From positions 1-64,000 of the forward strand of contig NZ_DATCTU010000091.1 in NCBI RefSeq assembly GCF_036567765.1: a stretch of 64,000 bases of DNA, in the 5' to 3' direction. A program made the translations under genes and the position numbers. Positions within the stretch are counted from its first letter, which is position 1. Every line of letters begins with the position of its first letter. This DNA comes from Pseudobacteroides sp. Lineage in GTDB: Bacteria; Bacillota; Clostridia; Acetivibrionales; DSM-2933. Under the pieces are notes generated by a model that worked only from the letters and a program-made list of their open reading frames with translations, did not search any database and had not been told where the DNA came from. Positions 17,964-28,866 of the stretch are shown piece after piece.

Positions 17964-18314
17964 ATGGAAAAGAAAGAATTTTTAGCAGGATGTATAATTA
18001 TTGGTGCATCAATAATAATATGTTCGTTCATTTTAAAAGACAGTAATTTGTTGAGAAGTTTCATTCCTACATCGGCAGGACAAAGTGTATCTGTACCTAG
18101 CGATTTTAGTATTCGGCAAAATGATATAATTGGAATTTATGATGCAGCTGCGTATTTAGGAATGGATGATAGTAGTCTTGTAAGTGCTATTAATAGCAAT
18201 AAGTTAAGGGGGTTACCATATACCAAAATTAATAATAACTATATTTTTAGTAGAAAGCTAATTGAACAATGGGTTCAAGAAGCTGCAAAAAGTAATAAGA
18301 GTTATTTAGAGTGA
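17964..18314 (+). CDS. Membrane-anchored helix-turn-helix protein
   Basis: 116 residues, ATG 17964 behind TTGGAGG. Residues 5-25 form one membrane helix (FLAGCIIIGASIIICSFIL), followed by a ~25-residue linker and then a compact domain, IGIYDAAAYLGMDDSSLVSAI...FSRKLIEQWVQEAA. This resembles excisionase/MerR-like HTH_17 domains, with the helix pair and a short wing ending in a W. Such domains bind DNA or act as adaptors. Membrane anchoring is unusual for them. No partner gene is visible and I do not know its role. Confidence 0.65.
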   Translation: MEKKEFLAGCIIIGASIIICSFILKDSNLLRSFIPTSAGQSVSVPSDFSIRQNDIIGIYDAAAYLGMDDSSLVSAINSNKLRGLPYTKINNNYIFSRKLIEQWVQEAAKSNKSYLE

Positions 18315-18449
18315 TACTTTACCAATAGGTGTTTTGGTAAAGCCAACTTTAATGTACATTATTAAGGTCATATTGACTGGATGAAAAAATCTTTCGTGCT
18401 CAATTAAATGGTTTCCATAAAAAACCGGTAAAAAATTTTAAAATAGCTA

Positions 18450-18478
18450 TTGCAATGATAATTGTACTATGCTATAAT
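18450..18478 (+). promoter_or_regulatory. Promoter of tRNA-Gln
   Basis: TTGCAA (18450-18455), 17 bases, TATAAT (18473-18478) with an upstream TGC extended -10; the tRNA begins 19 bases later. Confidence 0.75.
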
Positions 18479-18496
18479 ACCCTTTGTCACGAATAA

Positions 18497-18570
18497 TGCG
18501 GGTTTGTGTAATGGTAGCACTACTGACTCTGGATCAGTCTGTCAGGGTTCGAATCCTTGACCCGCAGCCA
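18497..18570 (+). tRNA. tRNA-Gln (anticodon CTG)
   Basis: A complete cloverleaf of 74 bases including an encoded CCA. The acceptor stem TGCGGGT pairs with ACCCGCA. The anticodon stem ACTGA/TCAGT encloses the loop CTCTGGA, giving anticodon CTG for codon CAG. The T loop is TTCGAAT. It stands alone, with no other tRNA nearby. Confidence 0.93.
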
Positions 18571-18588
18571 ACTGTATACATACAGTAT

Positions 18589-18629
18589 CGTAAAAGAGGT
18601 AATCTTGAAATAAGATTACCTCTTTTACG
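18589..18629 (+). terminator. Long perfect hairpin terminating the tRNA transcript
   Basis: An 18-bp perfect stem (18589-18606 with 18612-18629) around a 5-base loop. The 3' arm contains TCTTTTAC rather than a clean T run after the stem, so it may work in either direction. Confidence 0.7.
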
Positions 18630-18924
18630 TGTGTGACCATGTTAGGTGAATTTTGAAAGAAAGAATTTTACAATTCACAATATTTTTTCAATTCAGCAAC
18701 ACTATGAAAAAAAGAATTTCTAATAAAATCACTTCGTATCATATGAATTTTCCATCCCATTGTAATAAAATCAGAATATTGCTGAGGAGCATTCAAGAAA
18801 TAATAAAACAGGAGGAACGAGTATTAAAAGGGTGGTTTCCACATAATCCGAAGAAAAAAGAAAAATAGATTAATAGTATATGAAAAAAGAGGACGGGTTA
18901 TGTCTGAATACTTAGAATTGATTC

Positions 18925-18953
18925 TTGACATAAATTTTAAAAAAGTTTACAAT
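18925..18953 (+). promoter_or_regulatory. Promoter of rny
   Basis: TTGACA (18925-18930), 17 bases, TACAAT (18948-18953). A start near 18960 leaves a leader of about 60 bases before rny. Confidence 0.7.
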
Positions 18954-19018
18954 GAGTTTATGCTAATGGGCGTGTTTGTACATTAGCTACTGTCCATTGA
19001 AAACTGAATAACAAGGAG

Positions 19019-20581
19019 GTGTGTATCATAAAATTCGCAATTGGTTTATTAATTGGTATTGGAATTGCAGTAATTGCTTCATTTATATTTTTCAAGTTGG
19101 GCATTAAGTTCAGAAAGAAACAGGCTGAAGAAAAAATAGGCGGTGCTGAAAACGAAGCGGTTAAGATTCTTAACGAAGCGGTAAAGCAAGCCGAAAGCAA
19201 AAAACGTGAAGTTCTTCTTGAAGCCAAGGAAGAAATTCATAAGAGCAAGGAAACACTTGAAAAAGAAATAAGAGACAGAAGAAATGAGGTTCAAAGACTG
19301 GAAAGAAGGCTTTTGCAGAAAGAAGAGACTCTGGATCGTAAAATGGAAGCCCTTGAGCAGAAGGACGAACAGCTCAATAAAAAGACAAAAGAAGTACAGG
19401 GACTCCAGGATAAAACGCTTGAGATTCAGAAAAAGCAGATCGAAGAGTTGGAAAGAATATCTGGTCTTTCAGTTGAAGACGCAAAGGATTATTTGCTCAG
19501 AAATATTGAAAGCGAAGTTAAGCACGAAGCTGCTATTCTTATAAAAGAGATTGAAGCAAAAGCAAAAGAGGAAGCGGATAAGAAGGCAAAGGATATAATC
19601 GCCTGCTCAATACAGAAATGTGCTGCAGACCATGTCTCAGAAATCACAGTATCTGTTGTTCCACTGCCTAATGACGAAATGAAGGGAAGAATCATCGGTC
19701 GTGAAGGACGTAATATCAGGACTCTTGAAACACTGACAGGTATTGATCTTATTATCGATGATACACCGGAAGCGGTTATTCTATCCGGTTTTGATCCAAT
19801 AAAGAGAGAAGTGGCAAGGATAACATTGGAAAAGCTAATACTGGATGGAAGAATTCACCCAGCCAGAATAGAAGAAATGGTTGAGAAAGCCAAGAAGGAA
19901 GTTGAAAACACAATCCGTCAAGAAGGCGACCGTGCAACATTTGAAACAGGTGTACACGGATTACATCCTGAGGTTATCAAGCTTTTAGGTAAGCTTAGAT
20001 TCAGGACAAGCTACGGACAGAATGTATTAAACCATTCTATAGAAGTAGCACAGCTTGCAGGATTAATGGCAGCTGAACTTGGTGTAGATGTTACTCTTGC
20101 TAAAAGAGCAGGTTTACTGCATGACATTGGAAAAGCAGTAGATCATGAGATTGAAGGCTCCCATGTTACTATAGGAGCTGATTTGGCAAAGAAGTACAAG
20201 GAAAATAATGATGTAGTAAGTGCAATTTTATCTCACCATGGAGATATAGAAGCTACTTCAATAGTAGCGGTTCTTGTTCAGGCAGCAGATTCTATTTCTG
20301 CAGCAAGACCTGGTGCAAGGAGAGAAACTTTGGAATCATACATCAAACGTCTGGAAAAACTTGAAGAAATTGCAAATTCTTTCAGTGGGGTAGAAAAGTC
20401 TTTTGCAATTCAAGCAGGTAGGGAAGTCAGGATTATGGTTAAGCCTGAAGACGTTACTGACGAAGGTATGATAATGATGACTCGTGAGATAGTCAAGAAG
20501 ATCGAAAGTGAGCTTGAGTATCCGGGTCAGATAAAAGTAAATGTAATAAGAGAAGTTAGAGCTATTGAATATGCAAAATAG
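19019..20581 (+). CDS. rny: Ribonuclease Y
   Basis: A membrane-tethered endoribonuclease that initiates mRNA turnover in Firmicutes. 520 residues: an N-terminal membrane helix (to ~25), a long Lys/Glu-rich coiled coil (~30-150), a KH domain with [12 protein letters not shown] (~225), and an HD domain with LLHDIGK (~365) and SHHGD. The start is unclear: GTG 19019 overlaps the AAGGAGG ribosome site (19013-19019) and no ATG, GTG or TTG lies at proper distance in frame. ATC 19025 or ATA 19028 would be well spaced. Followed by ymdB and spoVS, a conserved order in Firmicutes. Confidence 0.95.
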   Translation: MCIIKFAIGLLIGIGIAVIASFIFFKLGIKFRKKQAEEKIGGAENEAVKILNEAVKQAESKKREVLLEAKEEIHKSKETLEKEIRDRRNEVQRLERRLLQKEETLDRKMEALEQKDEQLNKKTKEVQGLQDKTLEIQKKQIEELERISGLSVEDAKDYLLRNIESEVKHEAAILIKEIEAKAKEEADKKAKDIIACSIQKCAADHVSEITVSVVPLPNDEMKGRIIGREGRNIRTLETLTGIDLIIDDTPEAVILSGFDPIKREVARITLEKLILDGRIHPARIEEMVEKAKKEVENTIRQEGDRATFETGVHGLHPEVIKLLGKLRFRTSYGQNVLNHSIEVAQLAGLMAAELGVDVTLAKRAGLLHDIGKAVDHEIEGSHVTIGADLAKKYKENNDVVSAILSHHGDIEATSIVAVLVQAADSISAARPGARRETLESYIKRLEKLEEIANSFSGVEKSFAIQAGREVRIMVKPEDVTDEGMIMMTREIVKKIESELEYPGQIKVNVIREVRAIEYAK

Positions 20582-20598
20582 TAAAGATTTATATACAT

Positions 20599-20622
20599 AA
20601 AAAGCGTGGTGACACGCTTTTT
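20599..20622 (+). terminator. Terminator after rny
   Basis: A 10-bp stem AAAAAGCGTG/CACGCTTTTT around GTGA, 18 bases after the stop codon. Confidence 0.85.
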
Positions 20623-20720
20623 GTGCTTTAAAGATTATTTTTCAAAGCATAATTGATAAATTTATTAATTATTAATGTTAAGGTTAATAACACTTTTATC
20701 ATTGAAATGGAGGATTAGGG

Positions 20721-21506
20721 TTGAGGGTTTTGTTTATTGGCGATATTGTCGGCAGTCCTGGAAGAAAAGCAGCAAAAGAAATGATAAATAAATTGAAAAA
20801 GGAAGAAGAAGTTGATTTTTGTATTGTTAATGGTGAAAATGCAGCAGGGGGAAGCGGAATAACATATGTTATTGCTCAGGAATTGTATAATAATGGGGTG
20901 GATGGGATAACCATGGGTAATCACACATGGTCAAAACATGAGATTTTAAACTTCATTGAAAGTGACAACAAGATGGCAAGGCCTGCAAATTACCCTCAAG
21001 ATTTGCCTGGAAAAGGGTATGCCATATTAAGCGGCAAAAATGGGAAAATTGCAATAATGAACCTTTTAGGCAGAATATATATGGACAATATAGATTGTCC
21101 TTTTAAAGCCGCTGACAGAGAGTTGGAACAAATAAAAAAAGAGGTTAAGGTGGTTATTGTAGATTTCCATGCAGAGGCTACTTCGGAAAAAACTGCAATG
21201 GCTTGGTATTTGGATGGCAGAGTAAGCTGTGTTTTAGGTACCCATACCCATGTACAGACAGCAGATGAAAGGATTTTCCCTTTCGGTACGGGATTTATAA
21301 CTGATGTCGGTATGACAGGGCCTTATGATGGTGTTATCGGTGTTAATAAGGATATTATACTTAAAAAGTTTCTTACCAATATGCCGCAACGATTTGAAGT
21401 AGCAAATGGAAGGGTAATATTTAATGCAGTGTTGCTAGATATTGACGAAAAAAATGGAAAAACTACAAATATTAGAAGAATAAGTTTGATAATGGAAGCC
21501 AGGTAG
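20721..21506 (+). CDS. ymdB: YmdB-type metallophosphoesterase
   Basis: 261 residues, the usual length of the YmdB/TIGR00282 family, cyclic-nucleotide phosphodiesterases affecting RNase Y, motility and biofilms in Bacillus. Metal-binding motifs are intact: GDIVGSPGR at the N-terminus, NGENAAGG (~33), MGNHTW (~68), DFHAEATSEK (~150) and GTHTHVQTAD (~172). The start is TTG 20721 with GGAGG at 20709-20713; no ATG fits the conserved N-terminus. It follows rny after a terminator, so it probably has its own promoter. Confidence 0.93.
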   Translation: MRVLFIGDIVGSPGRKAAKEMINKLKKEEEVDFCIVNGENAAGGSGITYVIAQELYNNGVDGITMGNHTWSKHEILNFIESDNKMARPANYPQDLPGKGYAILSGKNGKIAIMNLLGRIYMDNIDCPFKAADRELEQIKKEVKVVIVDFHAEATSEKTAMAWYLDGRVSCVLGTHTHVQTADERIFPFGTGFITDVGMTGPYDGVIGVNKDIILKKFLTNMPQRFEVANGRVIFNAVLLDIDEKNGKTTNIRRISLIMEAR

Positions 21507-21534
21507 CAATAATTTGCCTAAAATGAATTCAAAA

Positions 21535-21563
21535 AAAGGATTTTCGATTTTTATGTAGAATAT
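21535..21563 (+). promoter_or_regulatory. Sigma-H promoter of spoVS
   Basis: AAAGGATTT (21535-21543), 11 bases, GTAGAATAT (21555-21563) matches the sigma-H consensus at every defined position. spoVS is a sigma-H gene in Bacillus subtilis, so early-sporulation control is expected here. Confidence 0.75.
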
Positions 21564-21597
21564 TTTAATATATGAAAAAGTTTTAGGGGGTACGAGT

Positions 21598-21861
21598 ATG
21601 GACGTATTAAAAGTCTCATCAAAATCCAATCCAAATTCTATTGCTGGTGCTTTAGCAGGTGTTATTCGTGAAAAGGGTTCTGCAGAAATACAAGCTATAG
21701 GAGCTGGTGCATTGAATCAAGCGGTTAAGGCTATCGCAATTGCCCGCGGCTTTGTTGCCCCATCTGGAATCGAACTTATTTGCATCCCGGCTTTTACTGA
21801 CATAGTGATTGACGGTGAAGAAAGAACTGCAATCAAATTATTGGTTGAGCCGAGAAGGTAG
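21598..21861 (+). CDS. spoVS: Stage V sporulation protein S
   Basis: 87 residues, near-identical in pattern to SpoVS throughout: MDVLKVSSKSNPNSIAGALA, GAGALNQAVKAIAIARG, and ending LLVEPRR. SpoVS is an Alba-like small protein needed for spore development and septation control. ATG 21598 follows AGGGGGT. The sigma-H promoter lies 35 bases upstream. Confidence 0.97.
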   Translation: MDVLKVSSKSNPNSIAGALAGVIREKGSAEIQAIGAGALNQAVKAIAIARGFVAPSGIELICIPAFTDIVIDGEERTAIKLLVEPRR

Positions 21862-22034
21862 CAATAACTAAAGTATTTACATATGTAAAACAATCTTTAG
21901 TTTTATTAAAGCCTATTTAGTTAGTACTTTCTATCAATTCTAAGAAAATCTCTTAACTTCCGATTATATTTCTGCATTTATATCTGTTATTGTAACAGTG
22001 TTTTATAAATGCCATAAATTATTGGAAGTTTTTT

Positions 22035-23366
22035 TTATGGTTTTCCTCTAATCATATCTTTTAATGATCTTGCATTGCTTTCATTTATTCTAGGCAAAAA
22101 GAACAAGGAAATTAAAAGCCTGGTTATGAATGTAAGTATAAATAATGCATGATAGTGGTTTAATGTCTGACCGACTAGGAATGGGGCTTCAAGTTGCTTT
22201 AAGTAAGGCTCTGCAAACCTCATGAAACAAGAACCTAAAAGATAGGAAAGGCCTATTCCCACTACTGATGTAAACATTGTATAGTTGGCAAGGTATGATG
22301 TGCGGTGTTTTTTTGGAGCCAGCCATATGGATAGGTTTATAAAACTCATTTCAAAGCCGGGCCAGAAAATACCTGTTATGAGGCTTGCTATGGGTATAAT
22401 AAAATAATAATTGTGCGGGGTGGCAAAGCACCATAAAAACGGAATTATGGATATAAAAAAGGCTGATATGACGGCTACAGGCCTATTTCCGTATTTGTCT
22501 ATTGCCTTTCCAATATGCTGTACAAATAAAATAGTGGCGACATTAGAAACAAACTGGGAAAGAAGGTATATTGAAAAAAGGCTCATGTTAAGCTGTTTTA
22601 TCATAAACATAAATAAAAACGGTGTTGGAAGGTTAATGCCGAAATTCCAAAGGGATACCGATATTATAAGTTTTAAATAATTTTTGTCCTTAAAGGGCTC
22701 TTTTAATGTTTTAATGCTTTGCTTCTCAGTAGTTTCAACCGGAGGATCTTTTATAAATATGAAGCAAAATATATCGGCTGCACCAAATAATGCAATCACA
22801 ATAAACAATATGGAATAGTTCGTAAGACTGTTAAACCTGTCTATATACTGACCGATGATCAAACCGCTTAATGCACCTGAAACGGTATAGATCATCATTC
22901 TTTTACTAAAATATCGTCCTCTTATTCTTAATGGAATAAGAGAACCCATCCATGAGGAAAAGGCGACACCTACTACCGAATTGGCTGCAGAGGATACCAT
23001 AATCAAAAAGGCAATGGAAATAAAAATAAGGTTTTTGTTTGCAGAGGGTACAAATAAAGGTATTAGTGCTATCGGTATATAAAGGAGCCTATGTATAAAT
23101 CCCGCTGCTAGAAATATAAGCTTTCGCTTTCCTGAGTTCTCAATATTGAATGAAAAGGGCAATTGAATAACACTGCCTAAAATTGCTAGTGTTAGAATTA
23201 TGCCATATTTGAAATCATCAATCCCAAGCTTTACTGCAAACTTTGTAAATGCCGCACCTCCAACCGGAGTTCCCACAGAAATGAAGAATACATTGCCAAG
23301 AGTAACTGCTATAATTACATAAGTAAGACTTTGTCTAAGATCCTTCCCCTTAATTCTATTTCCCAT
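22035..23366 (-). CDS. MFS transporter, substrate unknown
   Basis: About 443 residues with twelve hydrophobic segments and a central cytoplasmic loop (DPPVETTEKQSIKTLKEPFKDK), the layout of a major facilitator. ATG 23366 is preferred over TTG 23369, with AAGAGG spaced 5 bases away. The motifs do not identify a substrate. It faces the spoVS cluster convergently and is monocistronic. Confidence 0.85.
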   Translation of the reverse strand: MGNRIKGKDLRQSLTYVIIAVTLGNVFFISVGTPVGGAAFTKFAVKLGIDDFKYGIILTLAILGSVIQLPFSFNIENSGKRKLIFLAAGFIHRLLYIPIALIPLFVPSANKNLIFISIAFLIMVSSAANSVVGVAFSSWMGSLIPLRIRGRYFSKRMMIYTVSGALSGLIIGQYIDRFNSLTNYSILFIVIALFGAADIFCFIFIKDPPVETTEKQSIKTLKEPFKDKNYLKLIISVSLWNFGINLPTPFLFMFMIKQLNMSLFSIYLLSQFVSNVATILFVQHIGKAIDKYGNRPVAVISAFFISIIPFLWCFATPHNYYFIIPIASLITGIFWPGFEMSFINLSIWLAPKKHRTSYLANYTMFTSVVGIGLSYLLGSCFMRFAEPYLKQLEAPFLVGQTLNHYHALFILTFITRLLISLFFLPRINESNARSLKDMIRGKP

Positions 23367-23626
23367 CAATACCTCTTATTTCCACGTTATTTTTATATTA
23401 TTATTCCCCAAATGCTCATATTAAGTAATCTAATAATTGATCGGTTTTATCAGACATACATGTGAATTATAGCAAACTACATATTGGATTTGCAACTTAA
23501 CAATGATCAAAATTTCGAGAAAAATAAATTTTGTAATGACATATGTGTTAAAATAATATTATAATAGACCATGTTATATGCTTAGGCATGAATGAAATTT
23601 AAACAATGTTTGGACAGGTGTAAAAA

Positions 23627-24043
23627 ATGACAAATCTTATAATAGTAGTTATAATCTATATAATAGTTTTTGGGAATGACAAGTTTAAAGAAAAAGCCAG
23701 GTCAATACTACCTGTTGTGCTGGGTGTCTTGCTGGTTTTATTTACAGCTGCTGCATTGATTTTCAGATCCTATAATTACCTTCTTGGTAATTCAATAGAC
23801 TTTTTGCTCATTGTAGTAATATTTATACTGGTGTTTGATGTAGAAAAGTTTTCTGCAAAAAATAAGGGTGCAGTAGTTGGGATCGTTGGGGGCATATTGC
23901 TTTGCTATCTATTGCAAAAGCTTTATTATTTAAGAATTTACCTTGCTATATCCGATTGGAAAAATATTATTGACGGTATCGGATTAATATTAGGCATTTT
24001 TTTAGTATTATTTATGATACATTCATTTGCTAGAAAGAAATAA
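23627..24043 (+). CDS. Small four-helix membrane protein, unknown
   Basis: 138 residues with four predicted membrane segments (about 3-16, 25-44, 55-70 and 82-130 overall) joined by short Lys-rich loops containing repeated (D/E)KF motifs: NDKFKEKAR and VEKFSAKNK. That hints at an internal duplication. I do not recognise the family. It lies 62 bases before the M50-type peptidase and may be co-transcribed with it. A TATAAT-like box lies near 23560. Confidence 0.55.
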   Translation: MTNLIIVVIIYIIVFGNDKFKEKARSILPVVLGVLLVLFTAAALIFRSYNYLLGNSIDFLLIVVIFILVFDVEKFSAKNKGAVVGIVGGILLCYLLQKLYYLRIYLAISDWKNIIDGIGLILGIFLVLFMIHSFARKK

Positions 24044-24105
24044 ACTAAAAGAGATTAATCAATTTCTGCTTCTATATTTATATATTAATTTGTGGGGAAA
24101 TCAAT

Positions 24106-24813
24106 ATGAAATCCATGGGAAGATATCTTATTATTCTGTCGCTTATTCTTGTATTGTGGAATACTGTCATAATAAAGCCGTTAAAGCTGTTTGCAGTATT
24201 TCTGCATGAATTGGGACATTCATTAATGGCCTTCGTGTTCGGTTATGGCATAAGCGGTATTAGGATTAGCTTTAATGAAAGCGGATATGCACTTGTTAAG
24301 ACAAAGGGCTGGCTTTCCCAAATTATGATTTTAAACGGTGGTTACTTGGGAAGTTTGTTCTTTGGGTTGCTTATTTTGCTTTTAAAGAAGACACCGATTA
24401 AAAAATACCTTCCAGGTATCATAGCGATAATATTTCTTGGAGTTTCCATAAAGTACGGAGATTTTAGCCTTATATTGCTATATTCAATAATATTTGCAGC
24501 TGTAGTTATAATTATCTACATGATTCAGAATGACAAGGTAATTGACTGGACTTTGGATATTATAGGAGTTTCAAGCGTTGCCTATGCTGTATATGATACC
24601 TTTGTGGATACATTGCTGGTCAAATTCAAATTTCCACTTCAGATGATAGGCGGTAGGGCAAATGGAAGCGATGCAGATCAACTGGCACAAATCTGGCCAT
24701 ATATACCTGCCGTTATCTGGGGAATATTCTGGATAGTACTTTCCTTACTAGCCATATATGTGTTTTTAGCTAAAGGTGGGGGGAAATCAAAGGCCTCTAA
24801 ATCAAAAAAATAA
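24106..24813 (+). CDS. M50B-like membrane zinc metalloprotease
   Basis: 235 residues, mostly hydrophobic. After the first membrane helix comes FLHELGHSLMAFVFGYG (residues ~38-52), the HExxH zinc motif inside a membrane segment seen in M50/site-2-protease relatives (Peptidase_M50B). A second metal ligand, usually NxxPxxPLDG, is not obvious; NGGYLGSLFFGLL may occupy that position. The C-terminus is a basic tail. Substrate unknown. Confidence 0.7.
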   Translation: MKSMGRYLIILSLILVLWNTVIIKPLKLFAVFLHELGHSLMAFVFGYGISGIRISFNESGYALVKTKGWLSQIMILNGGYLGSLFFGLLILLLKKTPIKKYLPGIIAIIFLGVSIKYGDFSLILLYSIIFAAVVIIIYMIQNDKVIDWTLDIIGVSSVAYAVYDTFVDTLLVKFKFPLQMIGGRANGSDADQLAQIWPYIPAVIWGIFWIVLSLLAIYVFLAKGGGKSKASKSKK

Positions 24814-24830
24814 TTTTATAATTTAAGTAA

Positions 24831-26846
<2,016 letters not shown>

Positions 26847-27063
26847 TTAAAGAGTTAGGTAAATATAAATTATTTATTAAAAAATTATTAAAAATTTATT
26901 AATAATTAGATATCTTTTTTTAAAATTTATGATAAAATATTATTGTATAGAGAAATAAGTACCAATTTATTAAACCAAATAATAACCTGATGGGTAAATT
27001 GTGATACTTAAATAGGTTTATTTTATCTGTAAGTGATTAGATTATTTTGAAAAGAGGTATGTT

Positions 27064-28317
27064 ATGGCTATAATTGTTTTCGTTATTTTTGACATCATTG
27101 TAGTTGCCATTGTTTTGGGCTTGTTGTTTAAGTTTTTGGACATTAAGATTCCTTATAAGTTAGTGGAAACAGTTAACAAGTCACCCAAATTAAAAGCTGC
27201 ATTGGATAAGATAATAGGCTTCATAAAGGATTTGGACCTTAAGAGCAAGATATCAAATCTAAAGCTGCCTAAAATTGAGCTTGCGAAAAGGAAGATAAAG
27301 ACAAAGCCTATTAGTGTTAACAGTAATGATATAAAACAGGATATTGCCAATTACTTTAGCAGAAAAAAAGAAAACAGATCTATAAATCCAGATACATATG
27401 ATCATCCCAAATTCGGAAGAATAGGCAATGACAATGAGCCTGTAATGAATAATAATCAAAATGATTATTTTCAAAGCAACAATATACCTTCGATGAATCA
27501 AAGGCTTGCTACTGTGGAAAGTTCCAGCTATTCCGGAGGTTTCTCAATTGAATCGAATCAGAAATACGATAATGACAGCAGTATCTCTACAAAAAAGTTT
27601 ACGCCTTGGGCATTATCAAATAACTCTGATGACGACAGTTGCTATGAATTACTCAATAAAAAAGTGCCTGAGCAGGATAGTCAAAGAGTAGAAAGTCCTT
27701 ACGGGGATAGGCTGAATCAGGACAAAAGTAAAGAAGAAGGTATCAAGGGGAAATTATTTCAGAGAAATATAAAAGAAGAAGTCAAGAAGGTTGCAAAAGA
27801 AGATACAAAGAAGGAAAAAGTAAAGAAAGACAAGTCTTTATTTGGGAGCAATAAAAATCAAAATAAGAAATATAAGGTTGTTCAAACGGGGTTTGCAAGC
27901 ATATTTTTCTCAAGAAATAACAGCATTATAATAATCCCTTATGCAAAAGATATTGAAGGAAAGGGCAGGGCTATGGACAATATTATATATATTGACGGTC
28001 CGATTCTTCCGCATCAATTGGGTGAAGCTGTAAGGCAAGCTGTTGAGATTGACAGCAACGTTTATCCGTTTACCGACAAAGAGTTGGTTAAGAAGCTGGA
28101 GGTAAAAGAATGGTGCGAATTTACCCAGGGAAGAAGATATATATCAGTAAGGTATGATGATGAATGCGGGTATATTTTAAATACCACGACAAGAAATACT
28201 GATGGATCATACAGATTGAATTGTCCTGGGGGAATAGAAAAGATTGTTAATAAGGATGCAACATTGACTGATTTGGGTGATACTATATACCATCTCTTGG
28301 AAAAATGTAAAGCATGA
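27064..28317 (+). CDS. Membrane-anchored protein with disordered middle, unknown
   Basis: 417 residues. Residues 1-25 form one membrane helix, followed by a Lys-rich amphipathic stretch with repeated LKLPK/LDLKSK, a long Asn/Ser/Asp-rich disordered region (~100-215), a Lys/Glu-rich segment, and a folded C-terminal domain of about 140 residues (YKVVQTGFASIFFSRNNSIIIIPYAKD onward, in part). I recognise no family. Topology suggests a cytoplasmic C-terminal domain tethered to the membrane. It stands between ligA and gatC with its own AT-rich upstream region. Confidence 0.6.
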   Translation: MAIIVFVIFDIIVVAIVLGLLFKFLDIKIPYKLVETVNKSPKLKAALDKIIGFIKDLDLKSKISNLKLPKIELAKRKIKTKPISVNSNDIKQDIANYFSRKKENRSINPDTYDHPKFGRIGNDNEPVMNNNQNDYFQSNNIPSMNQRLATVESSSYSGGFSIESNQKYDNDSSISTKKFTPWALSNNSDDDSCYELLNKKVPEQDSQRVESPYGDRLNQDKSKEEGIKGKLFQRNIKEEVKKVAKEDTKKEKVKKDKSLFGSNKNQNKKYKVVQTGFASIFFSRNNSIIIIPYAKDIEGKGRAMDNIIYIDGPILPHQLGEAVRQAVEIDSNVYPFTDKELVKKLEVKEWCEFTQGRRYISVRYDDECGYILNTTTRNTDGSYRLNCPGGIEKIVNKDATLTDLGDTIYHLLEKCKA

Positions 28318-28526
28318 TTATGAAATATCAAAATTAATATATCAAAAATAATATATTAAAGTGATAATATATTATTTAAATTATCAACATGGCATTAAGA
28401 GGGCATATTATATATGTCCTTTATTTGTGTTCTTTATTCATGTCTAGAATACTTGGAGAGAATAAAAAATAATTGCTTTTACAATAGGCATTTAATATAA
28501 TAAACATTATGAATGGAGGGAATTTT

Positions 28527-28814
28527 ATGAAAATAACTAGAGAAACTATTGAACATGTTGCTCAACTTGCCAGACTAAACCTAACAGAGGCAGAAATAGT
28601 AAAATTAACTTCTGAAATGGGAAATATTATTTCATATGTGGACAAGCTTAATGAGCTTGACACATCAGGCGTACAACCAACTGCACATGTTATGCCCCTT
28701 AAAAATGTTTTCAGAGACGACGAGGTTAAAGAATCGTTTGACAGGGAAAAACTTTTGTCAAATGCACCTTCAAAGGAGAATGGATGCGTACAAGTACCCA
28801 AGGTTGTTGAATAG
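28527..28814 (+). CDS. gatC: Asp/Glu-tRNA(Asn/Gln) amidotransferase subunit C
   Basis: 95 residues; ATG 28527 is chosen because GGAGGG lies 6-8 bases upstream, while the in-frame ATG 28509 precedes it. The pattern ITRETIEHVAQLARLNLTEAE, ...LDTSGVQPTAHV and LRDDEV-like FRDDEVKESF is diagnostic. GatC stabilises GatA on GatB. First gene of gatCAB; with a tRNA-Gln in the window, the indirect Gln-tRNA route is relevant. Confidence 0.95.
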   Translation: MKITRETIEHVAQLARLNLTEAEIVKLTSEMGNIISYVDKLNELDTSGVQPTAHVMPLKNVFRDDEVKESFDREKLLSNAPSKENGCVQVPKVVE

Positions 28815-28866
28815 GGTTTAAATAAATTTGATTTGTGAATAATATTGGATTTCAGGAGGTAGAATT

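Noticed and set aside
18653..18868. 71-codon frame starting TTG between tRNA-Gln and rny
   Set aside because: Low-complexity Lys/Ile-rich translation of AT-rich DNA with a poor start; I cannot support it as a gene.
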